NCBI GenBank assembly: GCA_023678885.1
Contig: CM042955.1
Coordinates: forward strand, 22,827,835 to 22,891,834
Length of the DNA: 64,000 nucleotides
Direction of reading: 5' to 3'
From: Pogostemon cablin
Taxonomy: Eukaryota; Streptophyta; Magnoliopsida; Lamiales; Lamiaceae
Positions 9,332-20,746 of the stretch are shown here, in pieces; positions within the stretch are counted from its first letter, which is position 1; each line of letters begins with the position of its first letter. Position numbers and translations under genes: made by a program. Below the pieces are notes generated by a model, which saw only the letters and a program-made list of their open reading frames with translations, made no database searches and was not told the DNA's origin.

Positions 9332-12300
9332 AGGTGCTGCATCCACCCCACTGGAAAGCAGCTTCCTATGTTGCAGTACAATAGTTCTAGCTTTGTAAGA
9401 GAATGTAGGCCTTGAAACCATTTTGGTGGTAAACGATGAATTTCTGCGTACCAGAATGTCAGGTTCTTGACACAACAAAGGCCTTGAAGTGCTTTTTCTT
9501 GGAGATGAATCGGTGTTTTTGTTGTTGGATCATGCACGTAGCCGAAACCCAGCTCAAGAGACGAAAGATTTTCAAGCTTGAAAGAGAACGTTGGAGGATT
9601 ATCCATGTCACTGCAACTCACTTCTTTCAGATATGGGAACATTTCTCCTAATTCCACCACCTGTAAACAGGGTAAGCTTTTCAATTTTAGCATCTCCAAC
9701 GATGGAACACAATATTTTTCCTCCTCTACAATATGCTCCAACACATAAAGATTAGCCAGCTGCAAGGATTTCAGCTGAGGAAACTCTTTGAGTGGTGGAA
9801 GATGTCTGCAATTTCTGCAATCTTCTACGACCAAACTGCTTATATTGTGCAAATTTTTCACCCAAGGGGCGAATTCGAGGCCTTTGAAACCACGTATTTC
9901 CAAAGTTGCCAGATTTACGTGAGGTACCAGAGCATCGAGTACCTTCTCGTCCTCTGAAATAGCAAGAGGGGCGTGATTATCATCCCATTGTAAGACCAAA
10001 TCACGAAGGTTTGGTTTCCCGACAAGATTTGCTTTCTTTGCATTCATATGATCAGTGACGTTCTCCAAATGCTTAATTTCAAGTCTGCGTCCGAGATTCA
10101 AGTGTTTTAGTTCATCAAGTTGATGGCCTTTTTTCTTGTCTACTATGAACAAACTCAATGTCTTTAGACTAGTTAGTTGCCCGATTCCACGAGGCGTATG
10201 ACACAACGAACTACAACCTTCTATCAGAACATGACGGAGATTAATCATGCGTCGCATCTTCTTGGGCAAACTCTTTAGATTTTGACAATCATTCAATATA
10301 AAAATTTGTAAATTGTAAAGGCGGCAAAATGTACGAGGAAGAGTACGAACAGAGGAACCTGACAAGTTTAAGCTTCGTAAATGTTTCAACTTGGCTATTC
10401 CTCTAGGCAACTCTTTCATGCCTTCCCAATTGAGCTTCAGAATCCTCAAATGCCTGTAGTTCATAATGGTGGTTGGGTTATCCAATTTCACAGCAATACT
10501 AGAAGAACCAATTTGATAATCGTATTCACATAGATGTATCTGGCGTATTCTGCTATTCGAAGCATTTGTGCTGCTGCTCTTCGTTTCTTCCCTTGGAATC
10601 TTGTTCTCCATGATGGATTGAGCTAGATCATGAAAGCAATCTTGCATTTTAAAAGTGATTTCTCTTCCACTTGTATCAACTTCTTGGAAGAAAGATCTCA
10701 AAGCTAACTCATTCCATATTTGATCACTAACATCCTCCACTTCCCCTGTTCCATTTGGTATGCATCCATGAGCCATCCAATGAAAGATCAGTTGGGTCTT
10801 CACGAACTCATAGCTCTTTGGAAAAACAGCACAATATACATAACACTGCTTTAATACAGAAGGGAGATGACGGTAACACAATCTCAGTACTGGCGAGATT
10901 GAATTTTCTTCTGCGGGTGAACTCAACACAAGACTTTCTTCGACTTGAATCCAGTCCTTCTCTTCCCTTTTAAACCGCAGAAAACCTCCAAGAGCCTTAG
11001 CCGCCAGAGGAACACCATCACATTTCTCCACAATACGTCTTCCTATGGTTTCCAAGTTACCATGATCATGCCGCCCATCCTCCAATCTTAAGGCTCGTTG
11101 ATTAAACAAGAGCCAACACTCCGGCAATCCAGCGCAATGAGTTGGAAGTGTTCCCATGATATCCACAATCTTTTTTAGACGAGTGGTGACCACAATCGAA
11201 GCCCCATTCGAGCCACAATCTAGCATGCTCCTCATTCAAGCTCATTCTTGATTCACATCCCAAACATCGTCCAATATCAACAAGTATCTTTTATTGTTTA
11301 GTACATGTCAGATAAAGGATCGCAAGGAATCCAAATTCTCCAAATTTGGGTCCGCCATAAGCAGAGCAACCAAATCAAATTCATCTGAATCACAAACCCA
11401 TAATTTAGCCTCGAAATGCTGAGTCACCCTCTCGTCATTATAGACTAACTGCGCGAGAGTGCTTTTACCTATACCTCCCATACCAACAATTGACAACACA
11501 GGCAGTTTTCGATCACAAACTTGGTTCACCAACACATCCACAATCTTCTCCCGATCATCATCCCTACCATAAACGCGATCCGGTTCGGATCCAGAGCAGT
11601 AGATCTGATTCGACGGCTGCACAACAATCTCACGGAAATGAAATTTGAGTCGATCTTCAGCAATATCGTCCAATTTTCGAAGATCTTCTTTCATCCTCTT
11701 TCCGATCTGGTACTTGAACACAGCTTTCTTCAAGCTGAAAACGCCAGATCTGTGGTTCACTCTTGACGCCTCCAAGTTGAATTCATCCAGAATATCTTCA
11801 ATTTCGAAAGCCATGGCTTTGAGCTCTCTCAGCCAATTCTGAATTTCTTGGCTTCGGAATTGCTTGTCTTCTGCATCCTCCAACACTTTGTGGACGGCGG
11901 TGAGGGTTTGGGAAAGCTGCTTCATCTGCTCATCGGCACCAAAAATCAACCCAATCTCACTCTGGATAAGACAAGTTAAATTGTCAATCAGAGCTTGAAC
12001 AATAGCCTCCGCCATAGCAAGTATATGTTGGAAGTTTTGGGTTTGAGGAACAACCGTGGCAAGTGAATGAGCTAAGCAAATTATGTCTTTTAATATGAAA
12101 ATTTAGGGGTTTTTTTTTTTTTTTTTCCCTCTGAACATTAATAGAGTAATATTAAATAAGCGGGTATCTTACTGCATATATGAAGGTGTCTGTAAAGTCC
12201 TAATTTCCTGCATTTCTGCATATACGAAGGTGCTTGGAAAGGCCTAATTTTCTGCATTTCCACGCAACACATCAAAATAGTCTTCTGAAGGGGGTCCATG

Positions 12301-12365
12301 GCATGGAAATAAAGAAAGAGAGGTTGGCCAATAATGACATAATTTTACAGAGAGAATATTAAATA

Positions 12366-12605
12366 CTCCCTCACAATTCACTTTTACCGTTTCAATTTAT
12401 TTATTTAAAAATAGTAATAAATTTTTTACTAATTTTATTAATTTTTGGAATTTATTAATATTTGTAGGTAATAAATTTTTTTTGAATCAATGTCGTGTGT
12501 TAGTAGAATTAACTAACAAATTTAAAATTAAATAAAATTTTAAATTACTGAATAAAATATTGTTTCTTTTTATTGTGGATGAAAGTTATTGTAGAATGAA
12601 GGGAG
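12366..12605. mobile_element. Stowaway-like MITE
   Basis: Starts CTCCCTCACAATTCAC and ends AGAATGAAGGGAG, flanked by TA on both sides (12364-12365, 12606-12607). The 240-bp interior is AT-rich and non-coding. The ends fit the plant Tc1/mariner consensus CTCCCTCCGTCCC. Confidence 0.7.
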
Positions 12606-12901
12606 TAAATTTCTTGATATAAAATAAAATCAAAATTTGTAAGCAGTAGAGGTTTGGCTTTAGGTAAAGGTTGGTTTGTAATTGAGGTTGTAATGTAGAA
12701 GACAAAATAGACATGTTTGAGTGGCTTTTAAAAAAAAAAAAAAAAAAAAGAGACATGTTTGAGTTGCTCATGTAACAAAAAAAAATATGAGTGGCAAAGT
12801 CATTGGTACAGTACATGAATTCAAATTTGTGTATTCACAATCACAACTCATATATTAATTAATGAATAAAAAATATTTTCAAATTAATAAGAATTAATAT
12901 A

Positions 12902-13121
12902 CTCCCTCATGTTGTAAGAGAGTATTTTGTTTTTACACGTAAATTAAGAAATATTAATATTTAATGTGTTGTGGGTAGTTGTATTAGTGGGAGTGTGGGC
13001 TCCATATTTTGATTGTATTAGTAGATGTGTGTAGGTCCTATGTGTATAAAAAATAAAATAAAACTCTTTGGGTGGGACACCCAAAACAGAAAAATACTCT
13101 CGTTAAAGGGGACTGAGGGAG
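12902..13121. mobile_element. Stowaway-like MITE
   Basis: 220 bp, from CTCCCTCATGTTG to GGACTGAGGGAG, with TA duplications at 12900-12901 and 13122-13123. Its interior (TTAATGTGTTGTGGGTAG) resembles the MITE-like stretch near 51780, so the two may belong to one family. Confidence 0.75.
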
Positions 13122-13573
13122 TATTTTATTAGTAAATTTTTAACGAATAGATTTTTAATTAAAAAAGAAACTGAATATACTTTTATAAAAATAACACAAT
13201 ACAATATTAAATAAAAATTAATACATCCATGAATAGTTCAATATGAGTTAGGTTGAGTTGATATGTGAGGTATCTTAAAAATAAAATTTACATAAGAATC
13301 TCCAAATGGTCCCCTAGAACTTTTATTATTTCAATTAGTCCCCTTCTGAAATTTAGTGAATGCTTCCAATTCGGATTTTAGGGGAAACTTTTACAGTAAA
13401 AATCACACCGGTAGATGGGCTTTGGACTCGCTCGTCAATAATTTTTAAGTTAAAGCCCATTAATGAAAGATGTCACTAGCCCAAATGAAAAACAGCCCAA
13501 AATAAATTCCTAAACTGGAAAGAGTTATGTGAGCCTTAGAACTATTACCCGGATCAAGTGACTCTTTAAAATA

Positions 13574-13891
13574 CTCTCTTCGTCAAAGATCTTCACCTAA
13601 AAAAAAAAGAAATGTAATTCTTGTAATTAGACGTCCTGATTAGTAAATTGTAATTTTTGGGACGTAAATTTTTTACTTGTTTTTAGAGGTTTTAATATTT
13701 TAAGGTAATAAATAAATTAAGATTAAAAGCTAAAAAAATCAATATTTTATTTTATGAATTGTAATTTAGTTACTAACCTTTGAGATTTAATAAAAGAGAC
13801 CGTCATCTTTAAAGTATGTTGTAAATTGCAATATGCTCCGTACTTCAATGGCGAATTTAAGAGTGTGAATTTATTTTTTGGACTGAGGGAA
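13574..13891. mobile_element. possible Stowaway-like MITE
   Basis: Left end CTCTCTTCGTCAAAGATC and right end TTTGGACTGAGGGAA, both next to TA. The ends are more diverged than those of the neighbouring MITEs and the pairing is uncertain. Confidence 0.35.
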
Positions 13892-14055
13892 TAGATGATT
13901 TATAGGTGTTGCTAAGGCTATTTCATTCATGGAGGGTGCATGTTCAATCCATCATAAAACATTAGTTGAATTTCTTCTTATCTTTTTTTTTTCTTTTTAG
14001 ATTTCATATTTTGTTTAGTTTTCTCCATAACTTTTATTCTATTAATTTTTGTTGG

Positions 14056-14294
14056 GTAGGTTTTACGTGAGACCGTCTCACGTGAGACAATTTTTCACTT
14101 TTTAAAATAGTTATCACTTTCGCTATAAATTATTATCACTCTTGTTATAAAATATTATTACTTTTTATTTATACATAAATTATTCATAAAATAACATTAT
14201 CACTTTTCATTGATTTATTATCGCTTCCCTATATAAAAATTATCATTCCTGATCGTCTCACGTAAGCCCTTACGTGAAACGGTCTCACACAAGT
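14056..14294. mobile_element. MITE with GTGTGAGACCGTC-type inverted ends, copy 1
   Basis: The left end contains ACGTGAGACCGTCTCACG and the right end contains CGTGAAACGGTCTCACAC, which are inverted relative to each other. The interior has repeated 'tatcactttcgctataa' text that is shared with the second copy at 14404-14652. Confidence 0.6.
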
Positions 14295-14403
14295 CTTTGT
14301 CATTTTTGTTTTTGTATTTTAATTTTAATATGATTATTATGTGATATCTTTACAAATATTTCTACATTACTTAATTTTATAATATAATTAGAATATTACT
14401 TTT

Positions 14404-14652
14404 AGGCAAATATTTGTGTAAGACCGTCCTACGTAAGCCCTTACGTGAGACGGATAAAATGGGATAATATAATTTTCACTTTCGCTATAAAAATATTATT
14501 ACTTTTTATTTATGCTATAAATTGTTTATGAAATAATTCACTGCATTATTGTTACTTTTCATCAATTGAGTACCACTTTTCGTTAACAATATTATTATTT
14601 TTTATTCATCTCATATAAAGGCTAAGTAAGACGATCTCACACAAGACCTACC
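14404..14652. mobile_element. MITE with GTGTGAGACCGTC-type inverted ends, copy 2
   Basis: Left end TTGTGTAAGACCGTCCTACG and right end AGACGATCTCACACAAGACC are inverted. It is related to the copy at 14056-14294, from which it is separated by about 110 bp. Confidence 0.55.
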
Positions 14653-14671
14653 ATATATCAACTACACTACA

Positions 14672-14745
14672 ATATTTTATGTATGAATTTATATAGTAAT
14701 TAATTTATATTTTATGTATGAATTTATATAGTAATTAATTTATTA
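14672..14745. repeat. two-copy tandem repeat, unit about 35 bp
   Basis: TTTTATGTATGAATTTATAT and the following AGTAATTAATTTA occur twice, back to back. Confidence 0.8.
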
Positions 14746-16042
14746 TATTTTTAATGTAAAATATATTACTCTAGACGTTAATTCACATAATAGTTTCATA
14801 CTTTTCTGACTCGTTTGATGCGTATAATCGTTCAAAAAATAGGGAAATTAAATAACTTCAATAATATTATCTTTAAAAAATCTAAAAAGAATTTTAATTT
14901 TAAAATTTATAATCAATTTTTAACATACATGCAAATATATTCTCTTTATTTATTATTCAAAAATATCAATAACACCCAAAAAGTCAAGTAAAAATTATTA
15001 AACAATTTGAATGACTCCACGAGGTGGAAAGAGTATTTAAATTTTTAGTGCTATATTTTTGGACCTCTGAGCTCGATCTTTAGTTCCTGATTTTGCACAT
15101 AAGATCGATCGTACATATATTGCGTAGATGATCTCAAATGTTTATATCTTTTATTACACGGGTTAAACGGGTGATACCGTGCGGAGGAAAATTTCAATCA
15201 TTTTCTCCTATGGTTGATATTTTCCTTTTAGGTTATAAATTTTATATATTATACGAACGTGTTAATCATCCAACAATTTGCAACAAGAGATGTAACACTA
15301 AAATATAATAAGAGATCCGAACCGTACATACATAGGTCCATGTATTTAGCACAAATGGTCGTTTGAAAAGTAGATTCATAGGCGTTGTTGTGGCAGCGCA
15401 AGGCAATAATGATGTTCACATATATATAGAGCAAGTGAAGATGACAATCGTCAAAAGTCTACTTTATTTTGCAACTTGATATTTTCTTAAACGTAAATTA
15501 CATTAATGAAAGTAGAAACTTGTGAGGAGAAATTATGTTGTATTTGAAGGTCTCAGAGTGACGAATTGTCCTTGTTCATATATGTTTTTTTTTTTTTTAT
15601 CTTTGTACAAAGATATAGCTTTCTCCAAGAATGTTGAAATTAGAATTTGATGGATATTGAATAGAGAGTATAATTTTTTATAGTTTGGAAATTGTTTGGG
15701 TAGTTCAATGAAGAATTTGGTAATAATAGGAGAAAACTTATTTTAGTCCAGTTAAATACAATTATTGATATTGTTGAAATTTGTAGTGAACACTTATTTG
15801 TCTAATTTCTAGAGTATATATTCTAAAAATATTTATTAGAATATGCATCGACCTTTATCAAATTAATATACTCCTATTCAACACATATATGATCCATTAC
15901 ATGTGATTAAACCATATAACACGGAGTATATATAATTTTAGTGTAGATGACCGTACATAGATATTAATTAAAAGAGTTTAAAACATAAATAGTCTCATAG
16001 AATGAGACGATAATTAGGTAGATAATGACATAAAGATGAGGA

Positions 16043-16246
16043 TCAAGGATGGCCACCAAGGTCGACGAAAAAGACATGGTTAGGCAAGTCGATTTCCACT
16101 GTAGCGTCCACTACTGATTCGGGGCCGCCGTTATCGGAGAGCCGATCCACCGCCGACAATCCCCTGGCGTCGCATTCTCCGGCGATGGCTGACATCACCA
16201 GCACACTCAAAATGCAAATCATCACCACTGATCTAATGCACCCCAT
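16043..16246 (-). CDS. small secreted peptide precursor, unidentified
   Basis: 67-aa frame from the ATG at 16244-16246 (an in-frame GTG precedes it). Residues 1-23 (MGCIRSVVMICILSVLVMSA and onward) form a typical signal peptide with a hydrophobic core and an AIAG-like cleavage region, and the mature part is about 43 residues. The mature part is acidic and ends in a distinctive tail, DLPNHVFFVDLGGHP. It has one cysteine just after the signal peptide (ECDARG), so it is not a cysteine-rich defensin-like protein. The tail does not match the CLE, CEP, IDA, PIP, RGF or PSK consensus as I know them. A good TATA box sits 73 nt upstream, supporting a real gene. The MULE inserted only 29 bp beyond that TATA box. 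The function is unknown; a signalling or defence peptide is an inference. Confidence 0.6.
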   Translation of the reverse strand: MGCIRSVVMICILSVLVMSAIAGECDARGLSAVDRLSDNGGPESVVDATVEIDLPNHVFFVDLGGHP

Positions 16247-16318
16247 CACCTGGCCCTCTTTCTTTCTTTTGTTTATATATCCTCTGTGATGGAGAATTCA
16301 TGATCATCAATCCATATC

Positions 16319-16326
16319 TATTTATA
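16319..16326 (-). promoter_or_regulatory. TATA box of the secreted-peptide gene
   Basis: TATAAATA on the minus strand, 73 nt before the ATG at 16246, which would give a short 5' leader of about 40 nt. A second weaker TATATAAA lies near 16275. Confidence 0.6.
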
Positions 16327-16354
16327 CTCGCTTCCTGCTACTAATATTGGATTA

Positions 16355-16363
16355 TTAAATATA
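16355..16363. repeat. left target-site duplication of the MULE (TTAAATATA)
   Basis: Matches TTAAATATC at 43159-43167 in 8 of 9 bases. Confidence 0.7.
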
Positions 16364-16493
16364 GGGTAAAAATATTTTTTATACAACTTTGGTTGTCCAT
16401 GAGTTTTTGGTATTTTTTTAACCCAAAACATGAAATTGGGTAACCAATGGGGATATCAAATTACCATGATGTCCCTCTTCAAGTGAACCGGCC
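16364..16493 (+). repeat. left terminal inverted repeat of the MULE
   Basis: About 130 bp, diverged but alignable with the reverse complement of 43029-43158. It starts GGGTAAAAATAT and contains AATTACCATGATGTCCC and CCGGCC. Divergence is high in the middle third. Confidence 0.65.
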
Positions 16494-16723
16494 CTTCTCC
16501 TGAACCGGATCACCACCAGCTCAAAATTGTTCGACCAACGAAAATCAAATTCAAATCCCTAATTTCCCCTCCTAAGATTTCCCCAATTAATACCTCCAAA
16601 AATTCAATCACCCATATAGGAATTCACGATCGACGAAGTTGAGACGAGGGGACGGTAATTGCTTTTTGTCGGATAAGTGCCGCTGTCGCCCAATAGAAGA
16701 AAAGCCGAGTCCACCAAGATCAG

Positions 16724-17779
16724 GTATTTCGCACTGCTACTTGAATTTCTAATGGAGTCAAATGAATACGATATCTGAAGATTTTAATAGATTCATGTGA
16801 GTGTACTCAGAGTCAGCAGTAGATTTAGTATATTTATCATTAATTGGAGCAATTGGTGGTATTATTAGAGCTTTTTTGTGTGCAATTATTAATGGATGTT
16901 CTATTTTTTATGAATCTTCGTACACTGAATTATTTCAAAGAGTTATGTTTGATGAATTGGCTAAGTGTGTGAATATGTTTCGAGGGAGCAAGAATTATAA
17001 AGATGTTAAAAATGACATGTGCATACCGTTGTTGTTTCATATTATTTGACCTTGCAACTTCTATTAGTGGATATTTAGCTAGCTGACATCTAATGGTATT
17101 TTTGTTCTGAATCAGAAAAGCATAACAAATAGGAAATAAACAATGAAAATTTGATCACATAGAAATAAAAGATGTAATAATGAAATGGAAAACAATGAAC
17201 ATTATCTTTAAGTTGTTCCATTTAAATTGATGTACATCCACTGAGGCATGGGATGAACCCTTATTGATGATTCACCGTAGGCAGGAAATATGACTACACA
17301 ATTATATTTAATTAACGTAGTAAAGAATCAATTAATGTGTGTTGTCAAATTGATGGGTTGTTGTGAGTTTATTTCCCGTGATTATAGTGAACCAAAATGT
17401 CTGTTACCCATCCCAATCAAAAGATCACGTGGCAAGGTAGAAATGCAGCCATGAAGAGTGCTGATGTTTATCCCAACTGATGTATAAGGAAGTCCACCAA
17501 AGTCATCCATCTGTGATTTGTCATTCTTTATTAAAAAACTGATATGCTAACTCCTCCTGTCAAACCAACTTCTTAAAAATGTGATGTGCAGCAGGTGAGA
17601 GTTCCTCAACCAACAAGTAACTAACATAATTGGATTTGTGTTACATTGACTAGTGAGGCTTACCCAAAAAGAATGGAAAAAAATAATGTCACAAGTGTAA
17701 TTGCAAGGCTAATAAGTTAGTTATTGTACTTTAAATAGCCATATATGCACCCTAATTACATTTTATTGTGTACTGACAG
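16724..17779 (+). other. probable 5'-UTR intron of the MULE transposase gene
   Basis: A leader-like region (about 16500-16723) ends AAGATCAG before GTATTTC. The next supported coding stretch begins with ATG exactly after the acceptor TACTGACAG (17779). The interior has one unremarkable open frame (16801-17049, GTG start) that I do not call a gene. Confidence 0.45.
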
Positions 17780-19518
17780 ATGGTGGACAGATATATCTTG
17801 GTTCATTATAATAGGTGTTGGGATGGGACTGCATTTGTTGGTGTCCAATACTGGGCATTGAATGTACGTAAACTAGGAAGTATCCACATGGTGTCGAGCT
17901 TGAGGAATGCACTTAATGATTTAATTCCTAAGAAACAAGTCAAGCACGAGATTGATATAATTCATTGTCTTACAATCAACGATATGTCTGTCTGAAAAAA
18001 GATCACAGATGACAGCGATGTGTGCAGTTTGCTTAGTGTCGAGTAACCTGAGATATTTGTTATTACTAAAAAGAAATCTGGTTCTCATCTTGATAACGAA
18101 ACAGGTGGTGGTTTAGTAGGGAGCTGTTCTTCACTAGGCAAACCCGGCGAACTGGAATCTCCTAATCTAATAAATGATGATGTCCTAAGGCGGAAAGATC
18201 CCGATAGGAGGCATGTTGGGAAGGTTGTTATCAACGACGGGAGCATAGAAAGAGGTGTTAGAGCGGATGGGGATGACACGGATGATTTACTTCGAACACC
18301 AATTGGAGATGAATGAGGGTCATCTGATGAGCATACGTCGGATGCATTTCTTGGCTCTGATTCATCTGACAGTGATGGTGATCACCGAAATAACTCTAAT
18401 GTGCAAATCAATAGGCCTGAAAGTGTGAAAAAATAGAGTGTCCCATGTATGCCAGATTCATTTAGTGTTGAGAAAGAAACGTTTAGTTCTTTAGATGAAA
18501 GCATGGATGGTGTAGCAAAGGATGCGACCTATGGAAGCAAAAAGGAAATGAAGTTGGCAGTTGCTATGTATAATTTGAAGTGCCGAGCTGTCTTTCGGTG
18601 TATAGGTCCAAAAAGTGCAGGTGGTATGTGAAATACAAAGGCAAGTCGCCTTGCGAATTTGTCTTTCGCTCCACCGGGTGGGATGATTTTTGGAGATACA
18701 CCCACTTCGTTAGCCAAACATGCATTAAAGACTTGAATAGGGTAGGAACAGAGACTGTGTCATCTAAGCTTCTTGGGACTTTATACGCTAACCGTTAAAC
18801 AAAGAAGTGTACGTCGATGTCTCCTTCATTAATCATTGAAGATCTAAAGATAAGATATGACGTCTCAATACTGTATGATCATGCTCTTTCTGTGATGAAA
18901 TGGGCGACCAATCTAATGTATGGTGATGATTCGAAGTCTTTTAAGCTGCTGCCCGCATACCTGAGAGCATTGGGAAGGGAGAATCCAGGAAGTCATGTAG
19001 CACTACGCACATCAGACGGAGATCACGTCTTCCAAAATATATTTGTTGCTCTCTCCGCCTCCATATCCGGATTTAGGCGATATGGAAGGCCTGTGATTGT
19101 GGTAGATGGTACTCATTTGAAGGGTGGGTACAAGGGAGTAGCGTTCGTTGCAGTAACTCAGGATGCAAACCATCAAATATTCCCTCTTGCAGTAGGAGTG
19201 GCTTCTACAGAGAACAATGAAGATTGGTCATGGTTTATGATGTAGTTGCGGGAGGCTTTCGGATGGCCAGATGAGTTGTTGATTGTTTTTTATCAGCACA
19301 AAAGCATATGACATGTAGTGAGGATGGTATACCCGGGTGCGGCACATGCATTTTGTTATTACCATTTGAGCAAGCAGGTCATGATGTATAACAAAGGCAC
19401 TGTGTACTTGCTCAAGACTGCTGCTAGAACTTACAGCAGATCCGAGTTTGAGCGGTGAATCTAAAAATGTGTACATCTAAGTATAAATGAACAGTTGTGA
19501 AAGGGATTAACATGTTGT

Positions 19519-20724
19519 TGTTAAAATTGGACCTTATGGTGAACATGATTCAATAAGATAAAACAGATAATTAAACAGCGGAAGCATTAAATAAATAACC
19601 TGACTTCAGGGTTGGTGTAGTGGATGATGATCTGAGAAGAACACCTCTGATCTTCTGCAGTATTACCCAAAGTCAACTCTCTGGTGTTATGTGGTCAACA
19701 ATCCCCAGAGAGTTCTCAATCTGTTCCTGATCTCTTCTACGTAAGAGGCGCAGAGTTAGGTTATTAGGAACTGAGACAATTATATATACTTGGGCTACTG
19801 CAGGGACCAGGAGGAGAAATTGGGCTGGGCCTCATTCAGATTTAATTAACCAAGCTTAGCCCAAAGCTTTTAATTAAATCCAATAACAATAATATAGTCC
19901 ACTAAAATATTATTATTGCACTACCCATCCAATCCCAAAATTATGTTCTAGGCTCCTTCTTATTATGAGCCCGATAGTCTCCCCATGTTTAAGATATACA
20001 ATGTCCATTAATTAATTAAGTTACTGACAACTCAAATTAATTAATATCTCATCCGAGAGTAGTACCACTCAACCTTATTATCATGCCGGAAATTAATCCA
20101 CTTGCAAGATTTACATGATAAACCTTATGAGCTCCTCAAGGGGACATCATCAACCTATGACGGACACGGATTCTTTCTACAATCAACAGCACACCATAGA
20201 GACAGCACTACTTCCCAACTCACCGAGTTTGTTGATTTAATGCATTTAAATCTCACCCATTGATGAATCAAAGAAATATATACTGCCTTACGTGTCGAGG
20301 TTATTGTATAGGGATTAAGAGCACGAACATCCATAATAACAGAGATCAAGTTCTTCTATATAGACAGTACAAGTTGAACGATCTCAGACGGTCCTACTCA
20401 ATACACAAAGCAGTGTACTAATGTGGTTCTATAGTCAAGACAAACTAATACCAAACCACACTACAACCATACCGATAGATAGTCCCCGTCTATCTCGGTT
20501 GTGAGCATCTGTTTATACTTTATAAGGAAACTGATAATATGATCTTCCGCGTGTTGTCGCACAATATATTATCTACAGTATAAAGTAAATGGACTTTTGC
20601 ACAAACATATAAATAAATAATTTATAATATGCAAAACAGTTTGATCATATGTTTCTCATTTCAAATAAAATCGTTATTACATTGTTCAATACAAAAGCAA
20701 GGCTTTTAGTATACAAATCTAACA
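19519..20724 (-). repeat. 3' LTR of the intronic copia element, 1206 bp
   Basis: Outer end TGTTAAAATTGGACC; the inner end CAAATCTAACA abuts the polypurine tract. It is the uninterrupted counterpart of 26812-29988. Confidence 0.95.
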
Positions 20725-20737
20725 ATCTCCCACTTAT
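20725..20737 (-). other. polypurine tract of the intronic copia element
   Basis: Minus-strand AAGTGGGAGAT is immediately adjacent to the 3' LTR. The same purine word primes the other copia element at 8989-9000. Confidence 0.8.
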
Positions 20738-20746
20738 ACTAAAAGA

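Larger units (their letters stand above)
4279..12015 (-). pseudogene. CC-NB-ARC-LRR pseudogene, split by a copia element
   Basis: Close paralogue of the NLR at 218-3406. The N-terminal part (11308-12015) has the MAEA start, coiled coil, an EIEDILDE motif and the P-loop GMGGIGKST. The same frame then meets three nonsense codons, TGA at 11308-11310, 11242-11244 and 11236-11238, bracketing an otherwise normal kinase-2 motif (LLILDDVW). RNBS-B, GLPL (CDGVPLAAKALGG), RNBS-D and a degenerate MHD (KMQDCFHDLA) follow in frame to the LRRs. After GWMQHL, near 9337, the frame enters copia LTR sequence. The LRR resumes in frame on the other side of the copia (4690 down to 4279: TALEEL..., ending DTEVL). 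Removing the element and one 5-bp duplication makes the LRR continuous, so the insertion is a clean transposition event. The MHD histidine is replaced by Q. Non-functional unless read through. Confidence 0.93.
12016..16042. other. AT-rich intergenic spacer with MITEs
   Basis: No protein-coding gene is supported in these 4 kb. The content I can name is two clear Stowaway-type MITEs and one doubtful one, two copies of a GTGAGAC-ended MITE, a short tandem duplication, and poly-A and poly-T runs (12109-12127, 12729-12748, 15579-15599). The 61-aa frame near 15249-15434 has no recognisable feature. Confidence 0.6.

Noticed and set aside
9178..9336. NLR C-terminal tail RNLDTHTHTM... as a natural protein end
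   Set aside because: These codons are read from the copia 3' LTR, not from the NLR gene.
15249..15434. 61-codon minus-strand frame
   Set aside because: No start context, domain or repeat of interest; ordinary for AT-rich spacer.
16801..17049. 82-codon open frame between the MULE end and the transposase
   Set aside because: It begins with GTG, has no recognisable domain, and lies in what looks like a 5'-UTR intron.
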